Of a stretch of DNA of 64,000 nt, positions 23,763 to 35,229 are shown in pieces; position 1 is the first letter of the stretch, and every line of letters starts with the position of its first letter. The stretch covers positions 42,464,501 through 42,528,500 of the forward strand of contig BSBM01000486.1 in assembly GCA_027924585.1 (NCBI GenBank), given 5' to 3'. Source of the DNA: Larix kaempferi (Eukaryota > Streptophyta > Pinopsida > Pinales > Pinaceae). The translations under genes and the position numbers were made by a program. The notes beneath the pieces are model-generated. The model was not told the origin of the DNA and made no database searches. It saw only the letters and a program-made list of their open reading frames with translations.

Positions 23763-24720
23763 TGGCGGAAGAAAAGAGAGACAACGGAGCAGTATATCTT
23801 ATCAAGTTGTTGCTCGAGGAAGCCCTTGCGCGACAGAGGAATAAGATGATGGATAATTTTGTCGAGATCCTTCGACACATGCCAACAACGCTGAGATACA
23901 ACTTCAACGAGCAGTGGTTTCAAATATGCGACTCCCTTCAAGGTAAAAGTTAAATTTGATATCCATTTATTTGAAGGCTAGATCGATGTTAATGCCCTAG
24001 ATAAATGGTTGAACCTACTATAAAGGTATTTCTCTGTCCACAAATTTTTCGATAGGGAAAAGATCACCTTTGCGCTCCTCAAGGCTACCCCCATGTCAAA
24101 AATTGGTAGAAAAAATATTGTGAGAAAACCTCATCAGACGAGTCTAGATTGTTTGAGTCCAATCCCACTTGGGCCTCTTTTATAGATGTCGTTAAGGAAC
24201 AATATTACCCTATAGGAAACTATGATGACCAGTACACAAAATGGAACATTCTACATCAAGAGAGGGACCGAACGGTGTCGGAGTACACCAACAAATTTCA
24301 TACTGTGCGCACAAAGATGGGTATCAAGGACTCCGAGCGACACCTAGTACTAAAATATCGCAGTGGCTTACACCGATACATATGAACATAGATGGAATTC
24401 TTGGACATCTCTTCACTTGGATCTTCCTATTGGTATGTTGTCAAAATTGAGCAGAAATTTCAACAAAAGAACAAGCGCGAATTTGGACCTGCGCAAAAGC
24501 AAGGCAAGGGAAAGTTTGGCTCACAGAACATGGGACAAGGAAAGGAAAACCAGTCCCAACCGCAAGAGAAGAAGGGTAATGGAAAGACAAATAAGGACAC
24601 CGGGAAGTGATGTGAGTTCCACAAAATCCCCTGGCACAACACTGATGAATGTCGTTCAAAACAGTCATTGGTGGCTGAGATCAGAGCTTCAGAATCAGAT
24701 CCCAGTTCTGATTCTGATTT
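23763..24720 (+). pseudogene. gag: Gypsy Gag, array unit 2
   Basis: It starts MAEEKRDNGAVYLIKLLLEE and runs to about 23890, where a frameshift occurs next to the sequence equivalent to TPSTSS. It then has a stop (TAG) after IHLFEG, a TAA in the DKWLNLL region, and continues in pieces. The piece 24149-24385 encodes TWASFIDVVKEQYYPIGNYD and a TVSEYTNKFH stretch with the CGA codon intact that is TGA in units 1 and 4. The knuckle is CEFHKIPWHNTDEC. The variant knuckle spacing is shared by all units, so it is a family trait. Confidence 0.78.
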
Positions 24721-24839
24721 AGAACCCAATGTCATAGCCGTAGATAAAGGGAAGAGGATCATTGATGAAGAACCCAGTGTCACTATTGCTACCACATAGA
24801 TTCAACTAGAGGAACCTGAAGAGTCATAGGAAGAGGAGC

Positions 24840-25600
24840 GCCTCTTCCACTCACAGATGTGGGGAAAGGGAATTCAACTACATTTTTTGTGGACAACGAC
24901 AACCAAAAGAACCTAATCTCAGCAGAATTCATCAAGAGATTAGAGATACCAATAACACCACACCCACAACCATACACCATTGTTGGCTAAGCCAAGGACG
25001 AGGTATTCGCGTCAATCATCAACGCTGCCTACCATACGACATCAAGCCCTTCAAAGATGAGGTATTGTGTGATGAGTCCCCACTTGAAGTATGTGATGTT
25101 ATTTTTGGATAGCCATATATGTGGAAGTGTCATGTTGTATATGAATCACGACCTTGTAGTGTCATTGTCACTTTGGGAGGACAACTCTATTGGATACTAG
25201 AGATAGTTGCACCTACCCCAACCAAGCAGTGCAAGAATATAATCTCCGACACTGGGAAATTTTCCCTATTCTCAATAGCCACTGAAGCATAACATCAGAT
25301 CATAGAGACATCAACAACCTCTGCACATGATCCATCTACTCTGCAGAAACAAGAAGAACACAAAGTCATTGCAACATCGTCTATCCTGGTACCTCTACAA
25401 TGCAAGGCCACGCATTCAAGGTGATCCTCCAAAAAGAAATCATCCACACCGGTGCAGACCAAGGATAACATGACAACCAAAATCAATGAACAGCTCCAGC
25501 GCATCCATCAACAATAATTACAACCCTCTGAAGATTTCAAAGAAAGGTAACCTTTTCACTTAAGCAAATGCTGCACTAGGAGCTCAACTCAACACACAAT
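24840..25600 (+). pseudogene. pro: Gypsy protease and C-terminal tail, array unit 2
   Basis: Interrupted frames encode the retropepsin region and the conserved VIVTLGGQLYWILEIVAP stretch. A glutamine-rich tail (KINEQLQRIHQQ) follows, ending just before the polypurine tract. No pol domain follows: the tail leads directly to the LTR. Confidence 0.68.
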
Positions 25601-25657
25601 TCGACATATGATAAGGGATTTGACGCAATGGAGATCATTGCTTCCTAGGGGGAGGAA

Positions 25658-26303
25658 TGATCCAGATGGATATCGGTGGCCACCCACCTATTCCAATGGC
25701 TCAAAACAATTTCCCATTTTGGGTCAAAATAGTTTCCACAAGTATTTTTTCTACATTTTTTTGGGTCCTAAACTTTCGAGGCCATTTTGAGGCCCTAAAC
25801 GACGTTTTTGGCGATTCATCGCGGGGGGGGGGGGGGGGGGGGTGGCAAATGGTTTCCGATGGCATGCATTTTCCCCTTTCAAAAGTTGTAAATTTTGGAT
25901 AGACCTTTCCAAGGGGTTGTCGAGCGCCCCAAATGGATATCGTATGCAAAAGTTATGACTCCGGGAAGTTGACTGTTCAACTAAACACCTTGGGGCCTCA
26001 AACTTTATGACAGTTCATCTTCTAAGGTTAGGTTTTTAGATGTTTGGGATTCTTTCCCTAATGCTTATGATAAATAGGCCCTATTGGCCTCTTTTTGTCT
26101 TAATCTTGGCACGAATGAGCATAGAGGCCACATCTCTTCTCAGAGATAGCTACTACCATTCTAGCTATTTTATTTTACAGTATGTTCTATTTCATCTATT
26201 TAATAGAATATGTGTTTACTGTATCGTTGTCTTTCTTGCCATATATCTGTGTATGTGAATATATATATGCTCTTTCATTTCGTTCTCACATAAATCCGAA
26301 TCA
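25658..26303 (+). repeat. Array LTR 3 (646 bp), with a 20-G run
   Basis: It runs from TGATCC to GAATCA, then the primer site TAGTATCAGAGCAA, one base changed. A run of 20 G lies at 25823-25842, at the same LTR position as the 18-G run in LTR 2. Confidence 0.87.
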
Positions 26304-26434
26304 GTAGTATCAGAGCAATCTGCTCTTTGATTGTTTCTTGGTGCATGTCCCCGACGAGGTCAGGATATAGATATTTGGGTCTCGAACTAATTTCACTTGG
26401 GGAAGATCACTCTCGCCGCCCCAAACAACCTCCC

Positions 26435-27350
26435 ATGGTGGAAGAAAAGAGAGACAACGGAGAAGGATATCTTATCAAGTTGTTTATCGAATAAGCCCTC
26501 GCGCGACATAGGAACGAGATGATGGATAATTTCTCCCATATCCTTCAACGCATGTCGACGGCGCCACATACACCTTCAACGAGTAGTCGTTTAGGAGATG
26601 CGACTCCCTTCAAGGTACAAGTTAACTTTGATATCCCTTTATTTGAAGGCCACATTGATTATGATTCCCTAGATAAATGGTTGAATCTACTAGAAGGGCA
26701 TTTCTCTGTCCACAACTTTTCCTACATGGAAAAGATCACCTTTGCGCTCCTCAAGGCTGTCCCCCATGTCAAAAATTGGTGGGAAACGTTTTGTGAGAAA
26801 AACTCATTAGATGAGTCTAGATTGTTTGAGTCCAATACCACTTGGGCCTATTTTATAGATGTCATTAAGGAACAATATTACCCGGTGGGAAACTATGATC
26901 ACCAATACACAAAATGGACCATTCTGTGTCAAGAGACGGGTCGAACGGTGTTGGAGTACACCAACAAATTTCATACCTTGCGCATAAAGTTGGGTATCAA
27001 GGACTCCGAGCAACACCTAGTACTGAAATATCGCAGTGACCTACATCGATACATACGAACAAAGATGGAATTCCTAGACATCTCTTCACTTAGATCTGCC
27101 TATCGGTATGTTGTCAAAATTGACTAGAAATTTCAGCCAAAGAACACACGCAACTTTAGACCTGCGCAAAAGTAGGGCAAGGGAAACTCTGGCTTGTAGA
27201 ATGAGGGATATGGAAAGGGAAACCAGTCCCAACCACAAGCGAAGAAGGGTAATGGAACGATAAAGATGGACACCAAGATGTGGTGTGAGTTCCACAAATT
27301 CCCCTGGCACAACACTGATGAATGTCGCTCAAAACAATGATTGGTGGTTG
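26435..27350 (+). pseudogene. gag: Gypsy Gag, array unit 3 (best preserved)
   Basis: The frame starts MVEEKRDNGEGYLIKLF, has one early stop (TAA near 26492), then runs open from 26519 to 27127 (202 residues) through the whole gag domain (LDKWLNLLEGHFSVHNF ... FLDISSLRSAYRYVVKID). A TAG follows, then the basic linker with further stops and the knuckle CEFHKFPWHNTDEC. Confidence 0.82.
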
Positions 27351-27479
27351 AGATCAAAGCTTTAGAATTAGATCCCAGTTCCTATTCTGATTCAAAACCC
27401 AATGTCACGGCCGCAGACAAAGGGAAGCATATCATTGACGGATAAAAGAGTGTCACTGAAGCTACCACACATATTCAAA

Positions 27480-28290
27480 CAGAGGAACCTGAAGAGTTGG
27501 AGGTAGAGGAGCGCCTCTTCCACTCACATATGTAGGTGAAGGGAATTCACTTACATTTTGTTGTGGACAGCGGCAGCTAAAAGAACCTGATCTTAGCAGA
27601 AGTCATCAAGATATTGGAGCTACCAATAACACCACACCTGTAACCATACACCATTGGTTGGCTAAGCCAAGGACAAGGTATCCGCGTCAGTCATCAATGT
27701 CGGCTACCATACGGCATCAAGCCCTTCAAAGATGAGGTATTGTGTGATGTGGCCCCACTTGAAGTATGTGATTTTATTTTAGGGCAACCATATATGTGGA
27801 ATCATCATGTTGTATATGAATCATGACCTCGTAGTGTCATTGTCACTTTGGGAGGACAACTCTATCGGATACCAGAGATAGTTGCACCTACCCCAACCAA
27901 GCAGTGCAGGTTGATAATATCCTACACTGGGAAATTTTTCCTATTCGAAATTGACACTGAAGAACATCATATCATAGAGACATCCACAACCTTTGCACAT
28001 GATCTTTCTAATCAACAAAAACAATAAGAACACAAAGTCATTGCAGCATCGTATATCAGGGCACCTATATTGTGCAAGGCCACATATTCAAGGCGCTCCT
28101 CCAGAAATAAATCATCCACACCGATGCAGACCAAGGATAACACGACAACCAAAATTGTTGAACAGCTCCAACGCATCCATCAACAACAATTGCAACCCTC
28201 TAAAGATGTCAAAGAAAGGCAACCTTTTCACTTCAGAAAATGCCTCATTAGGAGCTCAAGTCAACACACAGTTCGACATATGATAAGGGA
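27480..28290 (+). pseudogene. pro: Gypsy protease and C-terminal tail, array unit 3
   Basis: It contains the DSG-type region (VVDSGS, then a stop), the PYMWNHHVVYES-like stretch and TLGGQLYRIPEIVAPTPTK, broken by stops. The glutamine-rich tail (around 28070-28290) is longer than in unit 1, showing the undeleted state. Confidence 0.68.
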
Positions 28291-28331
28291 TTTGACGCAA
28301 AGGAGAACATTGCTTCCTAACGAGGGAGGAA

Positions 28332-28952
28332 TGATCTAGATTGATATCGTTGGCCACCCACCTATTCCACTGGCTTAAAACAGTTTCCCATTTTGGCAAT
28401 GTTCTAGTTATTTTTCTACAGTTTTTTGGGTCCTAGACTTTCGGGGCCATTTTGAGGCCCTAAACGACGTTTTTTGGAAATTCAGGTGGGGGGATTATAG
28501 ATGCCAACAGCATGCATTTTCCTCCAGGATAAAGTTGTAAATATCGGATAGACCTTTCCAACGGGATTTCGAGTGCCCCAAACAAATATCGTATGCAAAA
28601 GTTATGACCCTAGAAATTTGACTGTTCAACTAACCAACTTCGGGCCGCAAAATTTATGACGATTCATCTTCTAAGGTTAGGTTTTTGGATGTTGGGGATT
28701 CTTTCCCTCATGATTATGATAAATAGGCCCTTTAGACCTATTTTTGTATTCACCTTGGCACGAATGATCGTAGCAGCCACATCTCCTCTCAGAGATAGCT
28801 ACTACCATTCTAATTGTTTTATTTTATAGTCTGTTCTATTTCTGCTATTTAATAGAATATGTGTTTACTGTATCATTATGTTTCTTGCCATATATCTGTG
28901 TATGTGAATATATATATGCTCTTTCAGTTTGTTCTCACTTAAATACAAATTA
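28332..28952 (+). repeat. Array LTR 4 (621 bp)
   Basis: It begins TGATCTAG and ends AAATTA (a diverged GGATCA), then G and TGGTATCAGAGCAA. The G run here is six bases. Confidence 0.85.
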
Positions 28953-29085
28953 GTGGTATCAGAGCAATCTTCTCTTTGATTATTTCTCAATGCATGTCCC
29001 CGACGAGGTCATGATATAGATATTTGGGTATCGAACTAGTTTCACTTGGGGAAGGTCACTCTCACCGCCCCAAATGGCCTCCCAT

Positions 29086-30010
29086 GGCGGAAGAAAAGAG
29101 AGACGATAGAGCAGAATATCTTATCAATTTTTTTCTCAAGGAAGCCTGTGTGCGATAGAGGAACGAGATGATGGATTATTTCGCCCATATCCTTCAAAGC
29201 ATTCCAACAGCGCCAAATACACCTTCAACGAGCAGTTGTTTCGGAGATGCGAATCCCTTTAAGGCACAAGTTAACTTTGATATCCCTTTATTTAAAGGCC
29301 AAATCGATGTTGATGCCCTAGATAAATGGTTGAATCTAATAGAAGGGTATTTCTCTGTCCACAATTTTTTCGACAAGGAAAATATCACCTTTGCACTCCT
29401 CAAGGCTGTCCCCCATGTCAAAAATTGGCGGGAAACTTATTGTGAGCAAAAATAATCAGATGAGTCTGGATTGTTTGATTCCAATCCCACTTGGGACTCT
29501 TTTATAGATGTCGTTAAGGAAAAATATAACCCTTTGGGAAACTATGATGACCAGTACACAAAATGGACCATTCTGCGTCAAGAGAAGTACTGAACGGTGT
29601 CGGAGTACACCAACAACTTTCATACCTTGAGCACAAAGCTAGGTATCGAGGACTCTAAGCGACACCTAGTACTGAAATATCGCAGTGGTCTACACCGATA
29701 CATATGAACAGATATGGAATTCCTGGACATCTCTTGACTTGGATCTGCCTATCGGTATGTTGTCAAAATTGAGCATAAATTTCAGCAAAAGAACAAGTGC
29801 GACTTCAGACCTGCGTAGAAGTAGGGCAAGGGAAACTCTGGCTCGCAAAACATGAGACAAGGAAAGGACAACCAGTCCTAACCACAAGTGAAGAAGGGTA
29901 ATGGAAAGACAAAGAATGACTCCAAGAAGTGGTGTGAGTTCCACAAAATCCCCTAGCACAACACTAATGTATGTTGCTCAAAACAGTCATTGGTGGCTCA
30001 AATCAAAGCT
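29086..30010 (+). pseudogene. gag: Gypsy Gag, array unit 4
   Basis: It starts MAEEKRDDRAEYLINFFLKE, with a stop at the codon equivalent to Gln/Arg before RNEMMD. It is open at 29168-29455 through LDKWLNLIEGYFSVHNF and VKNWRETYCEQK, then has further stops, including the same CGA-to-TGA site as unit 1 (near 29591). The knuckle region is CEFHKIP with later damage. Confidence 0.78.
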
Positions 30011-30330
30011 TCAGGATTAGATCCTAGTTCTGATTTTGGTTCAGAACCCAATGTCACAGCCGCAGACAAAGGGAAGCGGATTATTGATGTAGAACCCAGT
30101 GTCACTATTGCTGCCACACAGATTCAACCAGATGAACCTGAAGAGTCGGAGGCAGAGGAGCGCCTCTTCCACTCACAAATGTGGGTGAAGGGAATTCCCC
30201 TACATTTTGTTGTGGACAGTGGCAACCAAAAGAACCCGATATCAACAGAATTCATCAAGATATTGAATCTACCAATAACAACACACCCGCAACCATACAC
30301 CATTGGTTGTCAAGCCAAGGACGAGGTATC
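30010..30330 (+). pseudogene. pro: Gypsy protease, array unit 4, cut by an inversion
   Basis: An open frame of about 110 codons (29990 onward) encodes the acidic linker, MWVKGIPLHFVVDSGNQKNP with the catalytic DSG, and ITTHPQPYTIGCQAKDEV. Homology to the family stops at about 30339, where the sequence turns into antisense LTR. Confidence 0.78.
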
Positions 30331-30339
30331 TCCATCATT

Positions 30340-30639
30340 TTGCATACCTCGTCAACTTGCCGAGGTCATAAATTTTGCATATGATATCCATTTGGAGAGC
30401 TCGAGAGCCCATTGGAAAGTTCTATCCCAGATTTACCACTTTCAAATGGGAGAACATGAATGATGCTGGAGATTCTTCCCCCCACCCGAATCGCCAAAAA
30501 ACGTTGTTTAGGGCCTCAAAATGGTCCCGGAAGTTTAGGACCCGAAAAACCCTAGAAAAATTACTAGAAAGTTGCCAAAATGGGAAACTGTTTTGAACCA
30601 ATGGAATAGGCGGGTGGCCACCGATATCCATCTGGATCA
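30340..30639 (-). repeat. Inverted partial gypsy LTR
   Basis: On the minus strand it starts TGATCCAGATGGATATCGG at 30639 and covers about the first 290-300 bases of the LTR, ending near 30351. It is preceded on that strand by the polypurine tract AGGGGGGAGGAA. Confidence 0.85.
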
Positions 30640-31247
30640 TTCCTCCCCCCTGAGGAAGCAGTGGTCTCCATTGCATCAAATCCCTTATCATATGTCAAAC
30701 TATGTGTTGAGTTGAGCTCTTGGTTCGACATTTGTTGAAGTGAAAAGGATGCCTTTATTTGACATCTTCAAAGGGTTTTAATTGTTGTTGATGGATGAGC
30801 TGGAGATGTTCAAAAAATTCGGTAGTCGTTTTATCCTTGGTATGCACCGATGTGGATGATTTATTTATAGAGGAGCGCCTTGAATGCGTGGCCTTGCATT
30901 GTAGAGGTACCCAGATAGAGGGATCATGTGCAAAGGTTGTGGATGTCTCTGATCTGATGTCCCCCTTCAGTGGAAATTGCGAATAGGAAAAATTTCCTAG
31001 TGTGGGAGATTATCTTCCTGCACTGCTTGGTGGGGGTAGGTGCAACTATCTCTGGTATCTGATAGAGTTCTCCTCCCAAAGTGACAATGACACTATGAGG
31101 TAGTGGTTCATATACATCACGACGCTTCCACATATATGGATGTCATAAAATAACATCACATACTTCAAGTGGGGCCACATCACACAATACCTCATCTTTG
31201 AAGGGCTTGATGTCGTATGGTAGGCGACATTGATGAATGATGGAGAT
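30640..31247 (-). pseudogene. pro: Inverted gypsy protease 3' half and tail
   Basis: The minus-strand frames include MWKRRDVYEPLPHSVIVTLG and GELYQIPEIVAPTPTKQCRK, the C-terminal protease region, followed by the tail and polypurine tract. With 30340-30639 it forms a contiguous inverted piece of the element's 3' end. The motif ATCTCCATCATT at 30328-30339 reappears inverted at 31236-31247, marking the two inversion edges. Confidence 0.8.
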
Positions 31248-32785
31248 GATTATTTCCGTAGGATGATATTGCAACTGTGAAATATAAGAGCAATGCACAC
31301 AAAGTAATTATGAGTATGTTGTGTTTTATGGCATGAGAATTGATATGGTAATAACCCGTTCCAAAGTATATAAAAGGTACGAAACTTCGTATGCAGGGTA
31401 GGAACACCATCGTTCTTCTCATAATGGCGGACGAGACTGGGTTCCATTCTATGACACTACTGACTTTTGAAAACTGGACGATGGTGTATCGCAGGGCCTG
31501 CTAACAATTTATGTGGTAGATGATTACGGTTTGGGAAACTATGCACCCCTATGAAGCCAAGCTCGGCTATGTTTAGCAGGATAGGGGAATGGTTTAGTCT
31601 CGGCGGAACATAGGACCAAGCATAAAAATAAAACGCAGAGTCCAAATAGCTTGGATTAAAAGAACCATGACCACGGCCCCTTTTAACTTGAAAGATAAAG
31701 AAATAACTAATTCAATTCAGGATAAGAGGCCTACCTGGTGAATTCTGCCTGGTTTGAGGGTGCAGTAGTGTTTCTTGGGGAGTTGGCGAACTTGAATCTC
31801 TAAGTACGTGGTCTTCAAACGGAAATGGAAGCACGCCTTCAGTCAGTTGAAACAATGAAATTCAACGGGGTTTAAACCTTACATATAATGTTTAGACACA
31901 TGTGAGCCATTAATAGGGTAGATGCGAACATAAAACAGGGTTAATGAGACATACGGACGAGTCAAATCGGCACATTCGGCATTAAGTGTGACCGCCAAAA
32001 CCGGAAGGACTCGCTTAACTTTTTCGACCGTTGTGGAAAGAACAAATGAGTTTTCCCACCGTTGCAAGAGAATTATCAGAGTTCATCCGCAGAAGAATGG
32101 TGCGAAGTTGCGAATCGGAAAACTTAATCGAGTTTCTCCGCTGTTACGGAAAAGTTATGTGAGCTTCTTCGCATTTGCGGGCAAGTTTTAAAATCTTAAG
32201 CGAAGTGACCACCAAAGAAGTATCATTTTATCCGGCGTTGCGGGAGCGTTACCTGAGTTCTTCCGCCGTTTCGAAAAAAATGGGCAAGCTCTTCCGCCAA
32301 AGTTTGACATAATTTTCTCTTTCACCACTACGGGAAATTTAGGTGAGTTTCTCCGCTATTGCAGAAAAAATCGTGAGTTTGTTTCACCATATTTGGCTTA
32401 GTTCTTTTCCGCCTCTTTGGCAAGGTTGGCCCAGATCTTCCGCCGTTGCGGAAAAGTTATCATAAAAGTGTTGTCGTTGCTTGACTCGATCTTTTATTCT
32501 GTCGTTTCGAAAAGGTTGGTCCAAAACCTCCACCGTTTCAGAAACTTTATCTTAAAATCTCCGCCGTTGCGGCTTAAAAACTTAAGTTTTAGTTGGTCAA
32601 AAATAGAAAAATAAAATCAAAGGGAGCAAGCTAAGGACCTATCTCTAAAGAAAACTAAGTAAGAGAAGACTTTGATGGCGTTAAAATTCTAGGTAAACTT
32701 TCTCTTTAAAACCAAAGGAGGGGCCCCAATATTCAAAGAATTTTTTTGGGGGGGTGTTGCAGCAACAACAGGACTATGGTGTCAC
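31248..32785. other. Unidentified region with TATA-like box
   Basis: The sequence shows no resemblance to the flanking gypsy family. A TATATAAAAGG box lies at about 31368, in a context that could be an LTR or pararetrovirus-like promoter, but no coding frame follows. The part from 32010 on is a hairpin minisatellite annotated separately. I could not find LTR ends. Confidence 0.35.
32010..32580 (+). repeat. Degenerate minisatellite with TCCGCCGTTGCGGA hairpin core
   Basis: At least fourteen variants of TTCCGCCGTTGCGGAAAAG occur in about 570 bases at 30-45-base spacing, with AAAGTTAT and GAGTT between them. The core TCCGC-CGTT-GCGGA is a perfect 5-bp-stem hairpin in the best copies (about 32438 and 32562). 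It is degraded in others, in several cases with changes on both arms. No ORF runs through it. Confidence 0.7.
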
Positions 32786-33376
32786 CAGAAAACATCATTT
32801 AGGGACTCAAAATGACCCCAAAATTTTTGGGCCCAAAAAAATGTAACACGGTGATACATTGAACTCAAATTCTATAAAGTGAGTGAAACATAACAAATTA
32901 TAAAATAAAAGCAACTAAAATGGTGGTAGCTTTATCTCTGAGAAGAGATGTGGTGACTACACTATTCATTACAAGCTAATTACAAAAGGAGGCCGAAGGG
33001 CATTTTTATCATACGCATGAGGGAAAAAACACTAAACATCTAAAAACCTAACCCTGGGAGATGAACCATAAAAAGGGTTGTGGGCCCTAAGGTGGTTAGT
33101 TGTTGTGTTAACTTCCCGAGGGCATAAATTTTGTATATGATATCCGTTTAGGGTGCTTGGTATCCTGTTGGAAAGGTCTAGCCGAGAAGTACACATTTCA
33201 CCCATCTAAACTTGCCTTCGACTATGTTCAAACTATGGCATCGCCAAAAAGTGTCATTTAGGACCTCAAAACAACCGCGAAAGTTTTGGGCCCAAAAACC
33301 CATAAAAAATACCAAACTAGAAAATTTGTTTTGAGCCAGTGGAATAGGTTGGTGGTCACCAATAGCCATTTGGATC
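32786..33376 (-). repeat. Old antisense LTR of the array gypsy family
   Basis: On the minus strand it starts TGATCCAAATGGCTATTGG at 33376. It follows the array LTR through CCACCTTAGGGC and GATGAACC-like blocks to the ATAGCTACCACC region near 32920, much more diverged than the array copies. A second short LTR piece (about 32786-32848) adjoins, suggesting a partial duplication or rearrangement. Confidence 0.7.
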
Positions 33377-35039
33377 AAAGATGCAGTATAAGTACACCAA
33401 AAGCTTGTATATGTATATACATGGTTACTTCAATTAAACCTTTATCTCTTTAATTTCAGTCTTTACAGACTTTCTTTCATGTCAAAATGCTTTGGATGCC
33501 AGTAAAAATATGCAATTGTAGATCAATATCTTTGTTTTTTGTTGGGAAGAAACAAAACAGTTGGCATAATCCACATCTCATACATATGAAGATTAATGCA
33601 TTCGATGTTGCTTGGTCATTTGATTATGAATCCATGAAAAGTCAAGACTTGAGGAATAATAATATGCTAAAGATAGGTATAGTTGGATTTGTAATTTTGC
33701 TCAGTTTCAAACTTCTATTCATGTGTCTTGCAATGTACATGTAATCCTTTGAACATGAATCCATATAATATTTTGGTGTTTCCTAAGCTAGAAATGGTTT
33801 GCTCTACTAAGAGGACAATAATTGCCCTTCTTGCAGCACCATGGTTTCTATTGCTGAGTCACACATTACTCTGCATCCCAAGATATAAATTCCCTCAACA
33901 AATAGAATCTACCATTTGCTTCCCCTCCAATTTAGAAGACATGCCCTTTTTTGCTTCACTTCCCCAACAATGTCCTTATTGGGCATACCCTATCAGAATG
34001 TCATGAAAGTTTACAAAGAAAAAAAAGGCAAATGCATGCTTTGTTCAATATAAACACATGTCTAAAATTAATAACACACATGGACTCTATTCAAAAACAC
34101 ATTCGCTTTTCCTCTCTACTCAATATAAAATCATTCATTGTATGCTCTTCTTCTTCTTCTTCTTTCTTTATCCATGAGGGTTTCTAGGATTTGTGCAAAT
34201 GAGGGTTTCTAGGGTATTGGGAAAACAATCCAATGGCAAAGAGGATGCATCATGGGATGAATAGCTTCTCTATGTTCTATCAACTAATGGTACCTTCACA
34301 ATAGGAGTCACTAAGGCTATTCCATATCACTACTAGAACCACCATTGATAAAGAGTGTTGGGTAGAACAATGTGGCTATTCAAAAAAAAATTGGGAAAAG
34401 GAAATACAACCGAGAATAGGTAGAGAAGAAAAAAACAACAGAGGTATACATGAAGAGAAATAATAGAGAAGAGTGGTGGAGGGACTAGAGAAGGGAGAAG
34501 AGTTGTGTGGCACCAGTTCAAACCAATGTTGTTTGACTCAGGCTCAACAAATACTCGACTAGACTTGGAATCAATAATTTGACTTGACAAATAGAAAAAT
34601 CTCAAAATATAGTAAATTTTGTGCACAAAATATACTAGTGACATTTCCAATCCACATAAGTTATAAAACCACATTCTATGCAGAAATTCATAAGATCATC
34701 TCATAAAATATGATAACACAACATTGGGACACTAATATTAGGAGTAAAAACATCCAACCCTATAGGGACAAGTCTTACACTTACTAGGATATAAGAACAT
34801 AGATGAAAAAACTTATACAAAAATGTTATAGACATCAAAATCAACACAAAATTCCAGAAGATATTGCAGGCAATGGCAATTGGCTATAAGGACTATAGAA
34901 ATAAAATTAGGAGTAAAATTATGTTTGTAGTTGTCTTTTTCTTTAGGATTCTATTGAGTGTTATACTTTGTTAGAATTCTATAGATAAGTGTGCAATTTT
35001 TATTTTTTAATTATCTTTCCCTAATTTTCACATATTTCA
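33377..35039. other. Unassigned non-coding stretch
   Basis: Short open frames on the plus strand (33487-33744, 33728-34006) carry hydrophobic stretches but no recognisable motif. GAGGGTTTCTAGG is repeated at 34170-34218, and a TTC run lies at 34147-34166. No repeat family was recognised. Confidence 0.4.
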
Positions 35040-35229
35040 TCCCCTTAAGGTAGGGACTTGCAGCATAACTGCTATTTGTCATTATAATATTTGTCTCGAT
35101 ATGGCTAAAGATATGCCAGGGGTTTGGTAGGAGAGGGCATATTGTATATTAAGTTCATGGATTGATGAAAAAATTTGGATGAGGAGTTTGGTAGGAGAAG
35201 GCTATATGCCTAATGAAATATTGCATATT

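Larger units (their letters stand above)
20644..31247 (+). mobile_element. Tandem array of gag-protease-only Ty3/gypsy elements
   Basis: Four LTRs in the same direction (20644, 22997, 25658, 28332) alternate with four internal regions coding only for Gag and protease. A partly inverted fragment of the same element follows. LTR-to-LTR spacings are 2353, 2661 and 2674 bases. Every LTR begins TGATC and the best preserved end GGATCA. Each is followed after one base by an initiator-Met primer-binding site and, at LTR2-4, preceded by a purine-rich polypurine tract. No reverse transcriptase, RNase H or integrase is present, so the family resembles the gag-carrying non-autonomous class (TR-GAG type). 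Confidence 0.85.

Noticed and set aside
33487-34187. Possible host gene from overlapping plus-strand frames
   Set aside because: The frames are under 100 codons, have no recognised domain, and show no plausible splice arrangement or composition shift.
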